Counted from the stretch's first letter, positions 7,258-16,477 are shown. The stretch is 64,000 nt of DNA from Roseateles_B flavus (GCF_039872765.1 NZ_JBDPZC010000006.1:310001-374000), one strand, 5' to 3'. Notes: generated by a model not told the origin, from the letters alone. Numbers and translations: made by a program.

Positions 7258-9914
7258 GCCTGAGCCAGAACCTGCGCCTGCAAGTCCTCTTGAAGGCGAT
7301 CGACAACGCCACGCGCCCGATGCGCGGCGTCTCCAATGAATCCCGTGCACTCTCCCAGGCCCTAAAGGAGAGCCGACAGCGGCTCAAGGAGCTGAACGCC
7401 CAGCAGGGCCAGATCGATGCCTTCCGCGCCATCTCGCGAGACGCTGCGATTGCCGGCAACACGCTGAAGCAGGCGCAGGCGCGGGTGCGTCAGCTCAAGG
7501 AGGAGATGGCCCGCACCGAGAACCCGACCAAGGCCATGGCGCGAACGCTGGACGAGGCCTCCAGGGCAGCGCGCGACCTCAAGACCCGGCACGGTGAGCT
7601 GCAGGCCAAGCAGCAGGCCCTGCGCTCGTCCCTGGCCGGCGCCGGCATCGACACGAAGCAGCTGGCCAGCCACCAGCGCACGCTGAAGCAGGAGGTCGAA
7701 GCGACGACGCGGGCCGTCACGCAACAGTCCTCGGCCTTGGCCGCCGCCAAGGAGCAGGCGCGCCAGATGCAGGCCGCACGCTCGACGCGCGATCGCATGC
7801 TGGGCACCCGTGACAAGCTCGCGGGCTATGGCGCCGGCATGACGGCCGCGGGCACGGTCACCACCGCTGCTGCAGCTGCGCCTGTCGCGGCTTACGCCCA
7901 AGCCGAAGACGCCGCCACCCAGCTGCGCATTGCCATGATGCAGAGCAACGGCAGCGTCTCCAAGGACTTCGAGCTCATCAACGACCTGGCCGTGCAGCTT
8001 GGCAACCGCCTGCCTGGCACCACCGCGGACTTCCAGAACATGATGACCATGCTGATCCGGCAGGGCATGAGCTCGAAGGTCATCCTCGGCGGCTTGGGCG
8101 AAGCCGCGGCGCTGCTGGCCGTCCAGCTCAAGATGGCTCCGACCGAAGCCGCCGAGTTCGCCAGCAAACTGCAGGACGCCACGCGCACCGCCGACAAGGA
8201 CATGACGGCCCTGATGGACACGATCCAGAAGAGCTTCTACCTCGGCGTCGACCAGGGGAACATGCTGCAGGGCTTTTCCAAGCTCTCGCCGGCCCTGTCG
8301 ATCCTGCGCAAGGAAGGCGCCGCGGCGGCCAAGGAACTGGCTCCGCTGCTGGTCATGGCCGACCAGGCCGGGATGGCCGGCGAGGCAGCCGGCAACGCCT
8401 ATCGCAAGGTGTTCCAGCAGGCCATGGCCGTGGACAAGGTCAAGAAGGCCAATGCGGCCCTGGCCGGTACCGGCATCAAGCTGAACTACTCCGACGGCAA
8501 GGGCGAGTTTGGCGGCCTCGAGCAGCTCTTCGCGCAGCTCGCGAAGCTGAAGAGCGTCAACACGGAGAAGCGGTTGAAGGCGCTGAAGGAAGGCTTTGGC
8601 GACGACGCCGAGACCCTGCAGGTGCTGACCACGATGATCGAGAAGGGGCTGGACGGCTACCGCGAGGTCCAGGCGAAGATGCAGGCCCAGGCGGACCTGC
8701 AGAAGCGCGTGAACGAGCAACTCGGCACGCTGAAGAACCTCTGGGATGCGGCAAGCGGCACGTTCACCAACGCGCTGGCGGCCTTCGGCGCCGCGGTCGC
8801 GCCGGAGCTGAAGGGCCTGGTCAACTGGCTGGGGGCCGGCGCCGAGGCGCTGCAGGGCTTCGCCAAGGAGCACCCGGTGCTGGCCGGCGTGATGCTCAAG
8901 ACGGTCGGCATCTTCGGCATGCTGCTGGTCATCCTGGGCGGCCTGGCGCTGGCCGCGGCCACGGTCATGGGGCCCTTCGCCGCCCTGCAGTTCGGCATGA
9001 CGGCGCTGGGCATCAAGGGCGTCACCGTGCTGGGCATGCTGGGGAACGCGATCAAGTTCATCGGCTGGATCGGCTCAGCCGTCGGCCGGGCCCTGCTGCT
9101 CAACCCGATCGGGCTGATCATCACCGGCATCGCAGTCTCGGCCTACCTGATCTACAGCTACTGGGGGCCGGTCTCTGGCTTCTTCTCCACGCTGTGGGGT
9201 GGCATCACGCGCGGCGTCAGCGCCGCCTGGTCCTGGATCACCGGCGTGGTGACCGCCGGTCGCGATGCGCTGAGCAACCTGTTCCTGAACTGGACCCTGC
9301 CGGGGCTGATCATCCAGCACTGGGACACTATCGTCGGCTTCGTGGCGGGCCTGCCGCAGCGCTTCATGGCCATGGGCGGGCAAATCATCGACGGGCTGAT
9401 CGGGGGCATCACGAGCCGCTTCTCGGGCCTGCAGGCGGCCGTCGCCGGCATCGGCGACAGCGTCGTCGGCTGGTTCAAGGAGAAGCTGGGCATCCACTCG
9501 CCATCGCGCGTGTTCGCCGAGCTGGGCGGCTTCACGATGCAGGGCCTGCAGATCGGGCTCAACGACAAGGCAGACGGCCCGCTGGACGCGATGAAGGGCA
9601 TCGCCAAGGGGCTGGCAGCGGCCGGCGCCGGCGTGGCCATCAGCGCCCAGGCCGCGGTGCCGGACATGGTGGACGTTCGCACCCAGGTCGATACCCGGCC
9701 ACCAGCGGCTGCCGCGCCTATGCAGGGCCAGCTCGGCAGCGCCGCGGCCGTGGCGCCGAGCGCACCTGGTGGCGCCAATCGCATCGAGATCCACGTCCAC
9801 TCGGCCCCAGGCATGGACGAGGCCGCGCTGGCGCGCCTGGTCATGCAGAAGTTCGAAGAGCTGCAGCGCCAGCGCCAGGTGGCCGGCCGGTCGCGCACGC
9901 GGGACTGGGACTGA
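7254..9914 (+). CDS. T: P2 T-type tail tape measure protein
   Basis: An 886-residue protein (P2 gpT is about 815) that sets tail length and may take part in DNA injection. The N-terminal ~180 residues are strongly coiled-coil (LSQALKESRQRLKELNAQQGQ and similar). A TP901-type tape measure core follows (AEDAATQLRIAMMQSNG to about residue 500), then several hydrophobic helices at roughly 545-660. The C-terminal segment contains IGGITSRFSGLQAAVAGIGDSVVGWFKEKLGIHSPSRVF, the GIHSPSRVF motif being very typical of tape measure C-termini. Start by ATGA overlap with the E' stop. Confidence 0.95.
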   Translation: MSLSQNLRLQVLLKAIDNATRPMRGVSNESRALSQALKESRQRLKELNAQQGQIDAFRAISRDAAIAGNTLKQAQARVRQLKEEMARTENPTKAMARTLDEASRAARDLKTRHGELQAKQQALRSSLAGAGIDTKQLASHQRTLKQEVEATTRAVTQQSSALAAAKEQARQMQAARSTRDRMLGTRDKLAGYGAGMTAAGTVTTAAAAAPVAAYAQAEDAATQLRIAMMQSNGSVSKDFELINDLAVQLGNRLPGTTADFQNMMTMLIRQGMSSKVILGGLGEAAALLAVQLKMAPTEAAEFASKLQDATRTADKDMTALMDTIQKSFYLGVDQGNMLQGFSKLSPALSILRKEGAAAAKELAPLLVMADQAGMAGEAAGNAYRKVFQQAMAVDKVKKANAALAGTGIKLNYSDGKGEFGGLEQLFAQLAKLKSVNTEKRLKALKEGFGDDAETLQVLTTMIEKGLDGYREVQAKMQAQADLQKRVNEQLGTLKNLWDAASGTFTNALAAFGAAVAPELKGLVNWLGAGAEALQGFAKEHPVLAGVMLKTVGIFGMLLVILGGLALAAATVMGPFAALQFGMTALGIKGVTVLGMLGNAIKFIGWIGSAVGRALLLNPIGLIITGIAVSAYLIYSYWGPVSGFFSTLWGGITRGVSAAWSWITGVVTAGRDALSNLFLNWTLPGLIIQHWDTIVGFVAGLPQRFMAMGGQIIDGLIGGITSRFSGLQAAVAGIGDSVVGWFKEKLGIHSPSRVFAELGGFTMQGLQIGLNDKADGPLDAMKGIAKGLAAAGAGVAISAQAAVPDMVDVRTQVDTRPPAAAAPMQGQLGSAAAVAPSAPGGANRIEIHVHSAPGMDEAALARLVMQKFEELQRQRQVAGRSRTRDWD

Positions 9915-9917
9915 GCG

Positions 9918-10343
9918 ATGAACGACGCCCTCATGGCCTTCGGCCAGTTCGTTTTCGCGCTCAACACCGCGCCCTACCAGCAGTTGCAGCACGAGCAGGC
10001 CTGGCGCCACCCTGGCGCTGCTCGGGTGCTGTCGCGGCCGGCGCACCAGTTCCTCGGCCCGGACGAGGAGACGATCACCCTGTCTGGCGTATTGGTTCCT
10101 GAGCTGACGGGGGGCGACTCGGCGCTGAAGACGCTCGAAGACATGGCGGCCCGCGGTAGCCCGGAACCCCTGGTCGAGGGCGGTACCGGGGACCTCCTCG
10201 GGCAGTTCATCATCGAGCGGCTGGCGCGCACCCGCTCTCAGTTCATGAGCCAGGGCGAGGCCCGCAGGATCGAGTTCCAGCTCGTGCTCAAGCGCGTGGA
10301 TGATGACCGCGCCACCGCCAGGCGCACAGGGAAGGCCGCATGA
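9918..10343 (+). CDS. U: P2 U-type tail protein
   Basis: A 141-residue protein corresponding to P2 gpU, which caps or terminates the tail tube. Recognisable features are MALGQF-like MAFGQFVFALNTAPYQQLQ at the N-terminus, the FLGPDEETITLSGVLVPELTGG strand pattern and the C-terminal RRIEFQLVLKRVDDD. It starts 3 bp after the tape measure gene, and its stop overlaps gene D by four bases. The order T-U-D is as in P2. Confidence 0.92.
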   Translation: MNDALMAFGQFVFALNTAPYQQLQHEQAWRHPGAARVLSRPAHQFLGPDEETITLSGVLVPELTGGDSALKTLEDMAARGSPEPLVEGGTGDLLGQFIIERLARTRSQFMSQGEARRIEFQLVLKRVDDDRATARRTGKAA

Positions 10344-11449
10344 CCCAACCCGCTCACCGCCGGCCCAGCTACCGCATCACGCTGAATGGCCGCGACCTGA
10401 CCCCAACGCTGGACAGCCGCCTGCAATCGCTGACGCTGACCGACAACCGCATGGGCGAGGTCGATCAGCTGGACCTGGTCCTCGATGACACGGACGGTGG
10501 CCTCGAGCTGCCGCGGCGTGGCGTCGAGATTCAGGTCTTTCTCGGCTGGGAGGACGAGGGCCTGGTCGACAAGGGCCGCTTCATCGTGGACGAGGTCGAG
10601 CACAGCGGCCCGCCCGATCTGCTGAGCATCCGCGCCCGCAGCGCGGACCTACGCAAGAGCCTGACCATCCGGCACGAGCGCTCCTGGCACAGGACGACGG
10701 TCGGCGCCATCATCACGAAGCTCGCCCGGGAGAACGAGCTGAAGCCCCTGGTCGCGGCCAGCCTGGCCAAAAAGCCGGTGCCGCACATGGACCAGACCAG
10801 CGAATCGGACCTGTCCTTCCTCACCCGGCTGGGGCGGCAGTTCGACGCGCTGGCCACGGTGAAGAACGGCGCGCTGCTGTTCCTGCCGCTGGGCGCGAGC
10901 CTCAGTGCCTCAGGCTCCCCGCTGCCGGTGGCCCACATCGAACGCGCGGACGGTGACCGGCACCGCTTCTGCGTGGCCGATGGATGGAGCTACAAGGCCG
11001 TCGTCGCCACTTGGCAGGACTCCAAAGGCGCGAAGAAGGGCGAGGTGCTGGTCGAGCTGGGGAAGAACGGCTACCGAGAACTGGGCAAGGGTGCGAAGCC
11101 GGACTCGCAGAGCACCAAGGTGCTGCGCCACCAGTACGCGACCAAGGCCAACGCCGTGCGCGCCGCCAAATCCGAGCTGGCGCGCATCCAGCGTAGCGCA
11201 GCGACCTTCCACATCAACCTGGCCCAGGGCCAGGGCGAGCTGACCACCGAGCAGCCGGCCACGCTCACGGGCTGGAAGCCAGGCATCGATGGTGCCTCAT
11301 GGCTCATCAGCAAGGTGACGCACCAGCTCGACGACAACGGCTACACCTCCCAGCTCGAGATGGAGCTGCGGTTGCCGAAGGACGGCAACGCCGAACCGGT
11401 CGGTATCGACGAGGGCAGCGAGCGTCCCGCCGAGGCGGTCGACGAATAA
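10340..11449 (+). CDS. D: P2 D-type late control / baseplate hub protein
   Basis: A 369-residue protein matching P2 gpD (about 387), a gp27-like baseplate hub component. Characteristic stretches are RITLNGRDLTPTLDSRLQSLTLTDNRMGEVDQLDLVLDD, the hinge RSADLRKSLTIRHERSW, and QTSESDLSFLTRLGRQFDALATVKNGALLFLP. It is the last gene of the tail operon and is convergent with the minus-strand gene ending at 11452. ATGA overlap with U supports the start. Confidence 0.94.
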   Translation: MTQPAHRRPSYRITLNGRDLTPTLDSRLQSLTLTDNRMGEVDQLDLVLDDTDGGLELPRRGVEIQVFLGWEDEGLVDKGRFIVDEVEHSGPPDLLSIRARSADLRKSLTIRHERSWHRTTVGAIITKLARENELKPLVAASLAKKPVPHMDQTSESDLSFLTRLGRQFDALATVKNGALLFLPLGASLSASGSPLPVAHIERADGDRHRFCVADGWSYKAVVATWQDSKGAKKGEVLVELGKNGYRELGKGAKPDSQSTKVLRHQYATKANAVRAAKSELARIQRSAATFHINLAQGQGELTTEQPATLTGWKPGIDGASWLISKVTHQLDDNGYTSQLEMELRLPKDGNAEPVGIDEGSERPAEAVDE

Positions 11450-11451
11450 CG

Positions 11452-12039
11452 TCAAGGGGTGGATGGGACCTCTCGCCAATGCCCCTCCTCGGTGACCTCA
11501 ACGCATTCGCGCACGAAGCGATCGGCCATGACGACGACGCTCCCCACCGAGTACTGCCGCCCTCCGAGTGAGCATGTGGCCGGCTGGTCGGCGGCCACCG
11601 GCCGCGACGCGGTGCCGAGCGAAGTGACTATGGCAGCCCCCGAGAAGACCAGGCTCACGGTCCATCGATTTGCAAAGGGCGGCCAGCGACTCGGCGCCGG
11701 GGCCGGCGCGTCCTCGCCCGCAGCCTGCCGCGTGAGGCCATCGAGCAAGCCCATCACCTCGCCGAACTGCTGCCGCGGCACATCGTCCATGCGCTCGAAG
11801 CCGCACTCGGCCAGCACCACTTTGTAGACGTCAAGCCTCGACAGGCCCGTTGCCTCGCACGTCTGACCGACCTTGTCGGCCACGGCCTTACGCTGCAAGG
11901 CGGTCAGCATCGGCGTGGGCTTTTCCGACCAGATGTTCGTGATCTTGATCGAGCGGTCGATCGAACGGACCGTCCCGCCCGCCACCAGTTGCCCAACGTT
12001 CGTCGCCTCAATCGATGGCGCTGCTTTGTCTTCTCTCAT
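11452..12039 (-). CDS. phage regulator-like protein with C-terminal membrane segment
   Basis: A 195-residue protein downstream of the repressor on the same strand. Residues ~15-38 carry a VGQLVAGGTV...ITNIW segment, similar to the VGQTITGGQV segment at the end of the neighbouring repressor. Residues ~45-105 (LTALQRKAVADKVGQTCEATG to FGEVMGLLDGL) form a helical domain of a kind I recall next to DNA-binding or VAGRD segments in prophage regulators. A hydrophobic helix (TVSLVFSGAAIVTSLG) follows, then a small Cys-containing module (CSLGGRQYSVGSVV...ECVEV...W). The combination suggests a membrane-tethered accessory of repression or a superinfection function. This is inference. Confidence 0.6.
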   Translation of the reverse strand: MREDKAAPSIEATNVGQLVAGGTVRSIDRSIKITNIWSEKPTPMLTALQRKAVADKVGQTCEATGLSRLDVYKVVLAECGFERMDDVPRQQFGEVMGLLDGLTRQAAGEDAPAPAPSRWPPFANRWTVSLVFSGAAIVTSLGTASRPVAADQPATCSLGGRQYSVGSVVVMADRFVRECVEVTEEGHWREVPSTP

Positions 12040-12108
12040 CGCACCTTGAATCCCAATGACAAAGGCGCGCCGGGTGGCGCGCCTCCATCCGGGCGGTGTC
12101 GGGCAGCA

Positions 12109-12564
12109 CTATCTTCTGCGGCGGCCCCCTCCAACGCTGAAAGAGGCCTGACTCTGGTCGACCTGGCCGCCTGTGATGGTCTGGCCAACATCGCCCTTGA
12201 TAAGCACCCGTCCCTCGTCAGAGGGCGGCTGTGCCAAGTTGTAACCGCGGATCATACCGAGCACCCCTGCGCGCCCTCGGTCATCGAGCGTGCGGAAGTT
12301 CACGACCAGATCCATCTCCACTGGGCTCAACTTCCCAGCGTCGACTTCCCCCGTGAGCAGGTACATCACGTCGACGCCGGCCTCTTGCAGCCCGGTAATC
12401 GTCGTGACGTCCATCGGGCGCTCCCCCGCCTCGTACCCAGTCAGCGAGCGCTTCGACACCCCTGCCAGGACCGCCATGCGCTCCTGCGTCATCTCGAGCC
12501 GCTTCCGCTCGGCGAGCAGGCGCTGGCCGATTTCTAGCAAGATGTTGCGCTTTTCTATTGCCAT
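12109..12564 (-). CDS. CI-type prophage repressor (XRE helix-turn-helix)
   Basis: A 151-residue regulator expected to maintain lysogeny. Residues ~10-65 form an XRE-family helix-turn-helix (IGQRLLAERKRLEMTQERMAVLAGVSKRSLTGYEAGERPMDVTTI). It lacks a LexA-type Ser/Lys peptidase domain, so SOS induction by self-cleavage is not expected. Instead the C-terminus holds GDVGQTITGGQVDQSQASFSV, a segment likely to mediate oligomerisation, and an Arg-rich tail. It is divergently transcribed from the RHH gene at 12627, the classic layout of a lysis-lysogeny switch. Confidence 0.85.
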   Translation of the reverse strand: MAIEKRNILLEIGQRLLAERKRLEMTQERMAVLAGVSKRSLTGYEAGERPMDVTTITGLQEAGVDVMYLLTGEVDAGKLSPVEMDLVVNFRTLDDRGRAGVLGMIRGYNLAQPPSDEGRVLIKGDVGQTITGGQVDQSQASFSVGGGRRRR

Positions 12565-12626
12565 GTGGACACCATTTGCTTACCATCCGTGTCATGTCGT
12601 GTTTCACAGTGGAATCTAACCCAGCC
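12565..12626. promoter_or_regulatory. divergent lysogeny-switch control region
   Basis: The 62 bp between the repressor and RHH start codons must hold both divergent promoters and the operators. I see an imperfect inverted repeat GGACAC ... GTGTCA (16-base spacer) in it but no clear consensus promoter. Assignment rests mainly on position. Confidence 0.45.
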
Positions 12627-12842
12627 ATGAGCCGCTCTGACATTCCCTCTCGGACCCCCAACGGCATCTGGGACCGCACCAAGCCCCCGGTCCCGCTGCG
12701 GATGAGCGCCGAGGAGCACGCCGCCCTTGAGCGCCTGGCCTCTTCCGAGTCGCGCTCCAAGAGCAGCATGGCTCGCCTGGTCTTCCTGCATGGTCTTCAG
12801 ACCTGGGATGCGCCAGAAAGCCAAGCCACAGCATCGGCCTAA
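12627..12842 (+). CDS. small RHH/Arc-like phage regulator
   Basis: A 71-residue protein read from the ATG at MSRSDIPSRTPNG. The segment PLRMSAEEHAALERLASSESRSKSSMARLVFLHGL fits a ribbon-helix-helix DNA-binding fold: a beta strand before SAEEHAALERLA and a second helix SSMARLVFLHGL. As the first rightward gene opposite the CI repressor, it occupies the Cro/Cox position and is a candidate early repressor or excision regulator. A longer in-frame start at 12558 would overlap the repressor gene and is less likely. Confidence 0.65.
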   Translation: MSRSDIPSRTPNGIWDRTKPPVPLRMSAEEHAALERLASSESRSKSSMARLVFLHGLQTWDAPESQATASA

Positions 12843-12881
12843 GCCCTCATCTTGACTACCACCGAACAGCGGGATCGATCA

Positions 12882-13340
12882 GTGGACAGAATCCGGAATT
12901 CCTATCAGGCCATGTGCCGCTCCATGGCGGGCGGCTGGACCACGATGGCCGCCAGCCTGGGCCTGAGCAAAGACGCGCTCGAGAACCGTGTCTATGAGCG
13001 CAAGGGCCAGTCCGTGGATGTGCACCTGGCTCTGCAGATGCAGGCCAACAGCGGCACCCAGCTGTTCGCCGAGGCCATCGCAGCAGAGTCGGGCGGCGTC
13101 TTCATCGAGGTGCCCGAATTCGAGATCCCGGGCGACGAGGAGATCCAGGCGGTCTACATGGACCTGGTCGAAGAGGTCGGCCGCCTGGCACGCGAATGGC
13201 GCGACGTCACTGCCGACGGCGAGGTCGATGCCCGCGAGCGTGCCCGCCTCGAGGAGATCCGCGAAGCCATCTGCACCAAGGTGACCCGCGTGAACCAGCT
13301 GACCTTCGCGGTCTTCTGCCGACCGGAGGTGAAGGCCTGA
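12882..13340 (+). CDS. CII/YmfL-family phage regulatory protein
   Basis: A 152-residue protein. I chose the GTG at 12882 (MDRIRNSYQAMCRSMAGGWTTMAASLGLSKDALENRVYE); a TTG at 12852 would add ten residues. The AMCRSMAGGWTTMAASLGLSKDALENRVYERKGQ block matches the N-terminal helix-turn-helix of CII/YmfL-type regulators, and the acidic C-terminal helices resemble the rest of that family. It probably activates or times lysogeny genes. Its stop overlaps the ogr-like gene (TGATG), so the two are coupled. Confidence 0.75.
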   Translation: MDRIRNSYQAMCRSMAGGWTTMAASLGLSKDALENRVYERKGQSVDVHLALQMQANSGTQLFAEAIAAESGGVFIEVPEFEIPGDEEIQAVYMDLVEEVGRLAREWRDVTADGEVDARERARLEEIREAICTKVTRVNQLTFAVFCRPEVKA

Positions 13341-13594
13341 TGCGCTGCAACACCATCCGCTGCGCTCACTGCGATTCCAGCGCCACCATCCGCACCAGCC
13401 GCCAGATGACGCCCACCTGCCGAGAGCTGTACTTCCAATGCCAGAACGTCGAATGCGGCCACACCTTCTCGGCCGTGCTCGAGGTGACCCGGACGATCGT
13501 GCCGAGCCAGACGCCGAACCCCGCGGTCTACATCCCAATGAGCCCGCGCAAGGCCCAGCAGCCTAGCCAAGAGGCTGTCTCAGCGCCCAACTAG
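13340..13594 (+). CDS. ogr: Ogr/Delta-type late gene transcription activator (zinc finger)
   Basis: An 84-residue protein starting at the ATG that overlaps the upstream stop. Cysteines at 8, 11, 34 and 39 give C-x2-C-x22-C-x4-C, the zinc-binding pattern of P2 Ogr and P4 Delta. Flanking residues (RCAHCDSSATIRTSRQMTPTCRELYFQCQNVECGHTF) also match. Such proteins bind late promoters and recruit host RNA polymerase through its alpha subunit, here presumably to turn on the tail operon at 4945. Unlike P2, where ogr is beside gene D and expressed late, it lies here in an early, CII-coupled position. Confidence 0.9.
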   Translation: MRCNTIRCAHCDSSATIRTSRQMTPTCRELYFQCQNVECGHTFSAVLEVTRTIVPSQTPNPAVYIPMSPRKAQQPSQEAVSAPN

Positions 13595-13628
13595 GCGCGC
13601 ACCGCCCCCATACCACACGCCACACCCA

Positions 13629-13649
13629 CACGCCCGTTAAGCGGGCGTG
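13629..13649 (+). terminator. hairpin between ogr and the replication gene
   Basis: Perfect 8-bp stem CACGCCCG / CGGGCGTG with loop TTAAG, in the 87-bp gap after ogr. It is not followed by a long T-run, so it may be an attenuator or a Rho-assisted terminator rather than a classic intrinsic one. Confidence 0.4.
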
Positions 13650-13681
13650 CGGGCCCCGCTTTGCCTGTGAAAAGCTGAAAG

Positions 13682-16402
13682 ATGGAACCCAAGCTGCGCG
13701 AGAAGATCCTGGAGCGCCTGGACCGGGACTTCAAGTTCAAAGAGAACAAGGACTGGCTCCAGCAGGGCGAATGCCCGTCCTGCCACAAGAAGGAGCTGTA
13801 CACGAGCAAGGAGCACCCCTGGGTGCTGCGCTGCAACCGCATCAACCACTGCGGCCACGAGGAGCACATCAAGGACTTGTACAGCGACCTGTTCGAGTCC
13901 TGGTCCGATCGCTATCCGCCGGCACCGGAGAACCCCAACGCCTCGGCCGATGCCTACATGCGCGACGCTCGCGGCTTCGAGATCGCCACGCTGAAGGGCT
14001 GGTACACGCAGGAGTCCTTCTTCGACCGCGAGAAGAACATCGGCACGGCCACGGTCCGCTTCCAGCTCGGCCAGGGCGTCTGGTGGGAGCGCTTCATCGA
14101 CAAGGCCTATCGCTTCGGCAAGCAAAAGGCCAATTTCCGCGGCAGCTATGGCGGCATGTGGTGGTGCCCGCCCAGCGTGAACCTGGCGAACCCGGATATC
14201 AGGCGCATCTGGATCGTCGAGGGCATCTTCGACGCCATCGCGCTGGTGCACAAGGGCGAGGCGGCCGTGGCCGCCATGAGCACCAACAACTACCCGGGCG
14301 ATGCGCTCGAGGCGCTGGCCAAGGCCATCGAGCTCAACGGCGGCCGTCGCCCCGAACTGGTCTGGGGCTTTGACGGAGACAAGGCCGGCCGCAGCTTCAC
14401 CCGCAAGTACGTCACGCGCTGCCGCGAAGAGGGCTGGACGGCCACGGCCGCGCAGATCCCCACCTACCGCGGCAAGAAGCGCGACTGGAATGACCTGCTG
14501 CAGGCCGACAGGCTCGATGAGCAAAACATCGAGGAGTACCTGTACCACGGCGCCCTGCTGATCGCCCAGACGGCCCAGGTCAAGGCCAACCTGATCTATT
14601 CGCGCACCGGCGCGGTCCAGTTCAGCTTCACCTTCGAGCAGAAGCTGTACTGGTTCAAGCTGGACCTGGACGCCTTCGACAAGTCGATCAAGGCGATCGA
14701 GGAGAAGCACCCGGACCTGGGCCGCGACGAGCTGCGCGAGATGGCCCTCAAGGAAGCCAACTGCGTCCGCAGCATCTGCAACTGCCAGCCCGAGCCCCTG
14801 TACTACCTGAAGAACGAGGTCACCGACGAGGCCTGGTACTACTTCCGCGTGGACTTCCCCCACGACGGGCCCAGCGTCAAGGGCACCTTCAGCGCTGGCC
14901 AGCTGTGCGCCCCGGCCGAGTTCAAGAAGCGGCTGCTGCACCTGGGCGCCGGCGCCATCTGGGAGGGCACGTCGGGCCAACTGGACCGCCTGCTGAGCCA
15001 GTGGACCACCGGCATCAAGACTGTGAAGACCGTGGACTTCATCGGCTACAGCGCCGAGCACAAGGCCTACATCTTCACCGACGTGGCGATCGCCGGCGAG
15101 AAGGTGATCGAGCAGAACGACGAGGACTACTTCGACATCGGCAAGCTGGCCATCAAGAGCCTGAGCAAGTCGGTCAAGCTGGCCATCAATCCGGACCTGA
15201 AGGCGCACCGCACCGACTGGCTCGACAAGCTCTACACCTGCTACGGGCCGCGGGGCATCGTGGTCCTGGCCTATTGGCTGGGAACGCTGTACGCAGAGCA
15301 GATCCGCGACCGCTTCGAGAGCTGGCCCTTCGTCGAGATCGTCGGCGAGCCCGGCTCTGGCAAGACCACGTTGATCGAGACGCTGTGGAAGCTGCTGGGC
15401 CGCGAGGGCTACGAAGGCTTCGATCCGCAGAAGGGCTCGATGGTGGGCTTCCTGCGGAGCATGGCCCAGGTGTCGAACCTGCCCGTGGTGCTGATCGAGT
15501 CCGACCGCTCCGACGATGGCGACAACGCCCAGGGCCGGCCCAAACAGGCCTTCCACTGGGACAGCCTGAAGAGCCTCTACAACGGCGGCAACCTCCGCAC
15601 CACCGGCGTGAAGTCCGGCGGCCTGGACACCTATGAGCCGCAGTTCCGCGCGGCCCTGGTGATCGCTCAGAACGCGCCTGTGAGCGCTTCGGCGGCCATC
15701 ATGGAGCGCCTGGTGCACGTCTACTTCGACAAGAGCCGCCAGAGCGATGCCGGCCGCGAAGCGGGCATTGCGCTGGCCCGCACGACGGCCGCCGAGATGA
15801 GCGGCTTCCTCGTGAAGGCCACCACCAAGGCCCCGGTGCTGCAGCAGCTCGAGGCGATGCAGCGCGAGTACGAGAAGCGCCTGGCGACGGCAGGCGTCCA
15901 GAACCTGCGGGTGCAGAAGAACCACGCCCAGCTGATGTGCTGCGTGGACGCCCTCAAGGCCGCGGCGCCGGTCACCACGGCACAGGTCGACGAGGCGAAA
16001 GACATGCTGGTGCAGCTGGCCCTCGCCCGCGAGAAGGCACTGGCCCGCGAGCACCCGCTGGTCGAGCAATTCTGGGAGTCGTTCGATTACCTGGACGGCA
16101 CCAACGAAGACGGCACCGGCGAGGCCATGCTGAACCACAGCCGCACCGCCGACGTGATCGCGGTGAACCTCAACCACTACGTGCAGCTGGCCGCCGAGCG
16201 TCGTCAGCAGATCCCGTCGATGACCGACCTGAAGCGGGTACTGAAGACCAGCCGCGAGCGCCGCTTCATCGACGTGAAGACCGTCAACAGCGCCATCCAC
16301 GAGCGCTTCAACGAACAGCGCAGCCGGCATGAGGGGGTGAAGCCCAAGACCCTCAAGTGCTGGGTGTTTCAAGACCCGCGCCACCGCGCGGCCCGCCCAT
16401 GA
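13682..16402 (+). CDS. phage replication protein: zinc finger, Toprim primase and P-loop ATPase
   Basis: A 906-residue protein. Cysteines at 31, 34, 51 and 57 (CPSC...CNRINHC) form a primase-type zinc ribbon. A Toprim domain follows, with the acidic motif IVEGIFDAIAL near residue 178 and FDGDKAGR near 229. A Walker A motif GEPGSGKTT lies near 554-562 with a downstream ATPase segment (LPVVLIESDRSDDGDN), so the C-terminal half is probably a helicase-type NTPase. The arrangement is like P4 alpha or T7 gp4 in concept, not like the P2 A protein, so replication differs from P2 although the tail is P2-like. Specific family not named with certainty. Confidence 0.82.
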   Translation: MEPKLREKILERLDRDFKFKENKDWLQQGECPSCHKKELYTSKEHPWVLRCNRINHCGHEEHIKDLYSDLFESWSDRYPPAPENPNASADAYMRDARGFEIATLKGWYTQESFFDREKNIGTATVRFQLGQGVWWERFIDKAYRFGKQKANFRGSYGGMWWCPPSVNLANPDIRRIWIVEGIFDAIALVHKGEAAVAAMSTNNYPGDALEALAKAIELNGGRRPELVWGFDGDKAGRSFTRKYVTRCREEGWTATAAQIPTYRGKKRDWNDLLQADRLDEQNIEEYLYHGALLIAQTAQVKANLIYSRTGAVQFSFTFEQKLYWFKLDLDAFDKSIKAIEEKHPDLGRDELREMALKEANCVRSICNCQPEPLYYLKNEVTDEAWYYFRVDFPHDGPSVKGTFSAGQLCAPAEFKKRLLHLGAGAIWEGTSGQLDRLLSQWTTGIKTVKTVDFIGYSAEHKAYIFTDVAIAGEKVIEQNDEDYFDIGKLAIKSLSKSVKLAINPDLKAHRTDWLDKLYTCYGPRGIVVLAYWLGTLYAEQIRDRFESWPFVEIVGEPGSGKTTLIETLWKLLGREGYEGFDPQKGSMVGFLRSMAQVSNLPVVLIESDRSDDGDNAQGRPKQAFHWDSLKSLYNGGNLRTTGVKSGGLDTYEPQFRAALVIAQNAPVSASAAIMERLVHVYFDKSRQSDAGREAGIALARTTAAEMSGFLVKATTKAPVLQQLEAMQREYEKRLATAGVQNLRVQKNHAQLMCCVDALKAAAPVTTAQVDEAKDMLVQLALAREKALAREHPLVEQFWESFDYLDGTNEDGTGEAMLNHSRTADVIAVNLNHYVQLAAERRQQIPSMTDLKRVLKTSRERRFIDVKTVNSAIHERFNEQRSRHEGVKPKTLKCWVFQDPRHRAARP

Positions 16403-16477
16403 CACGGCGGCCCTACGGCCAGGGCCCGCCTGCCCTGCTCGCTTCGACCACCACCAATCAACCACGGGAGAACCGCC

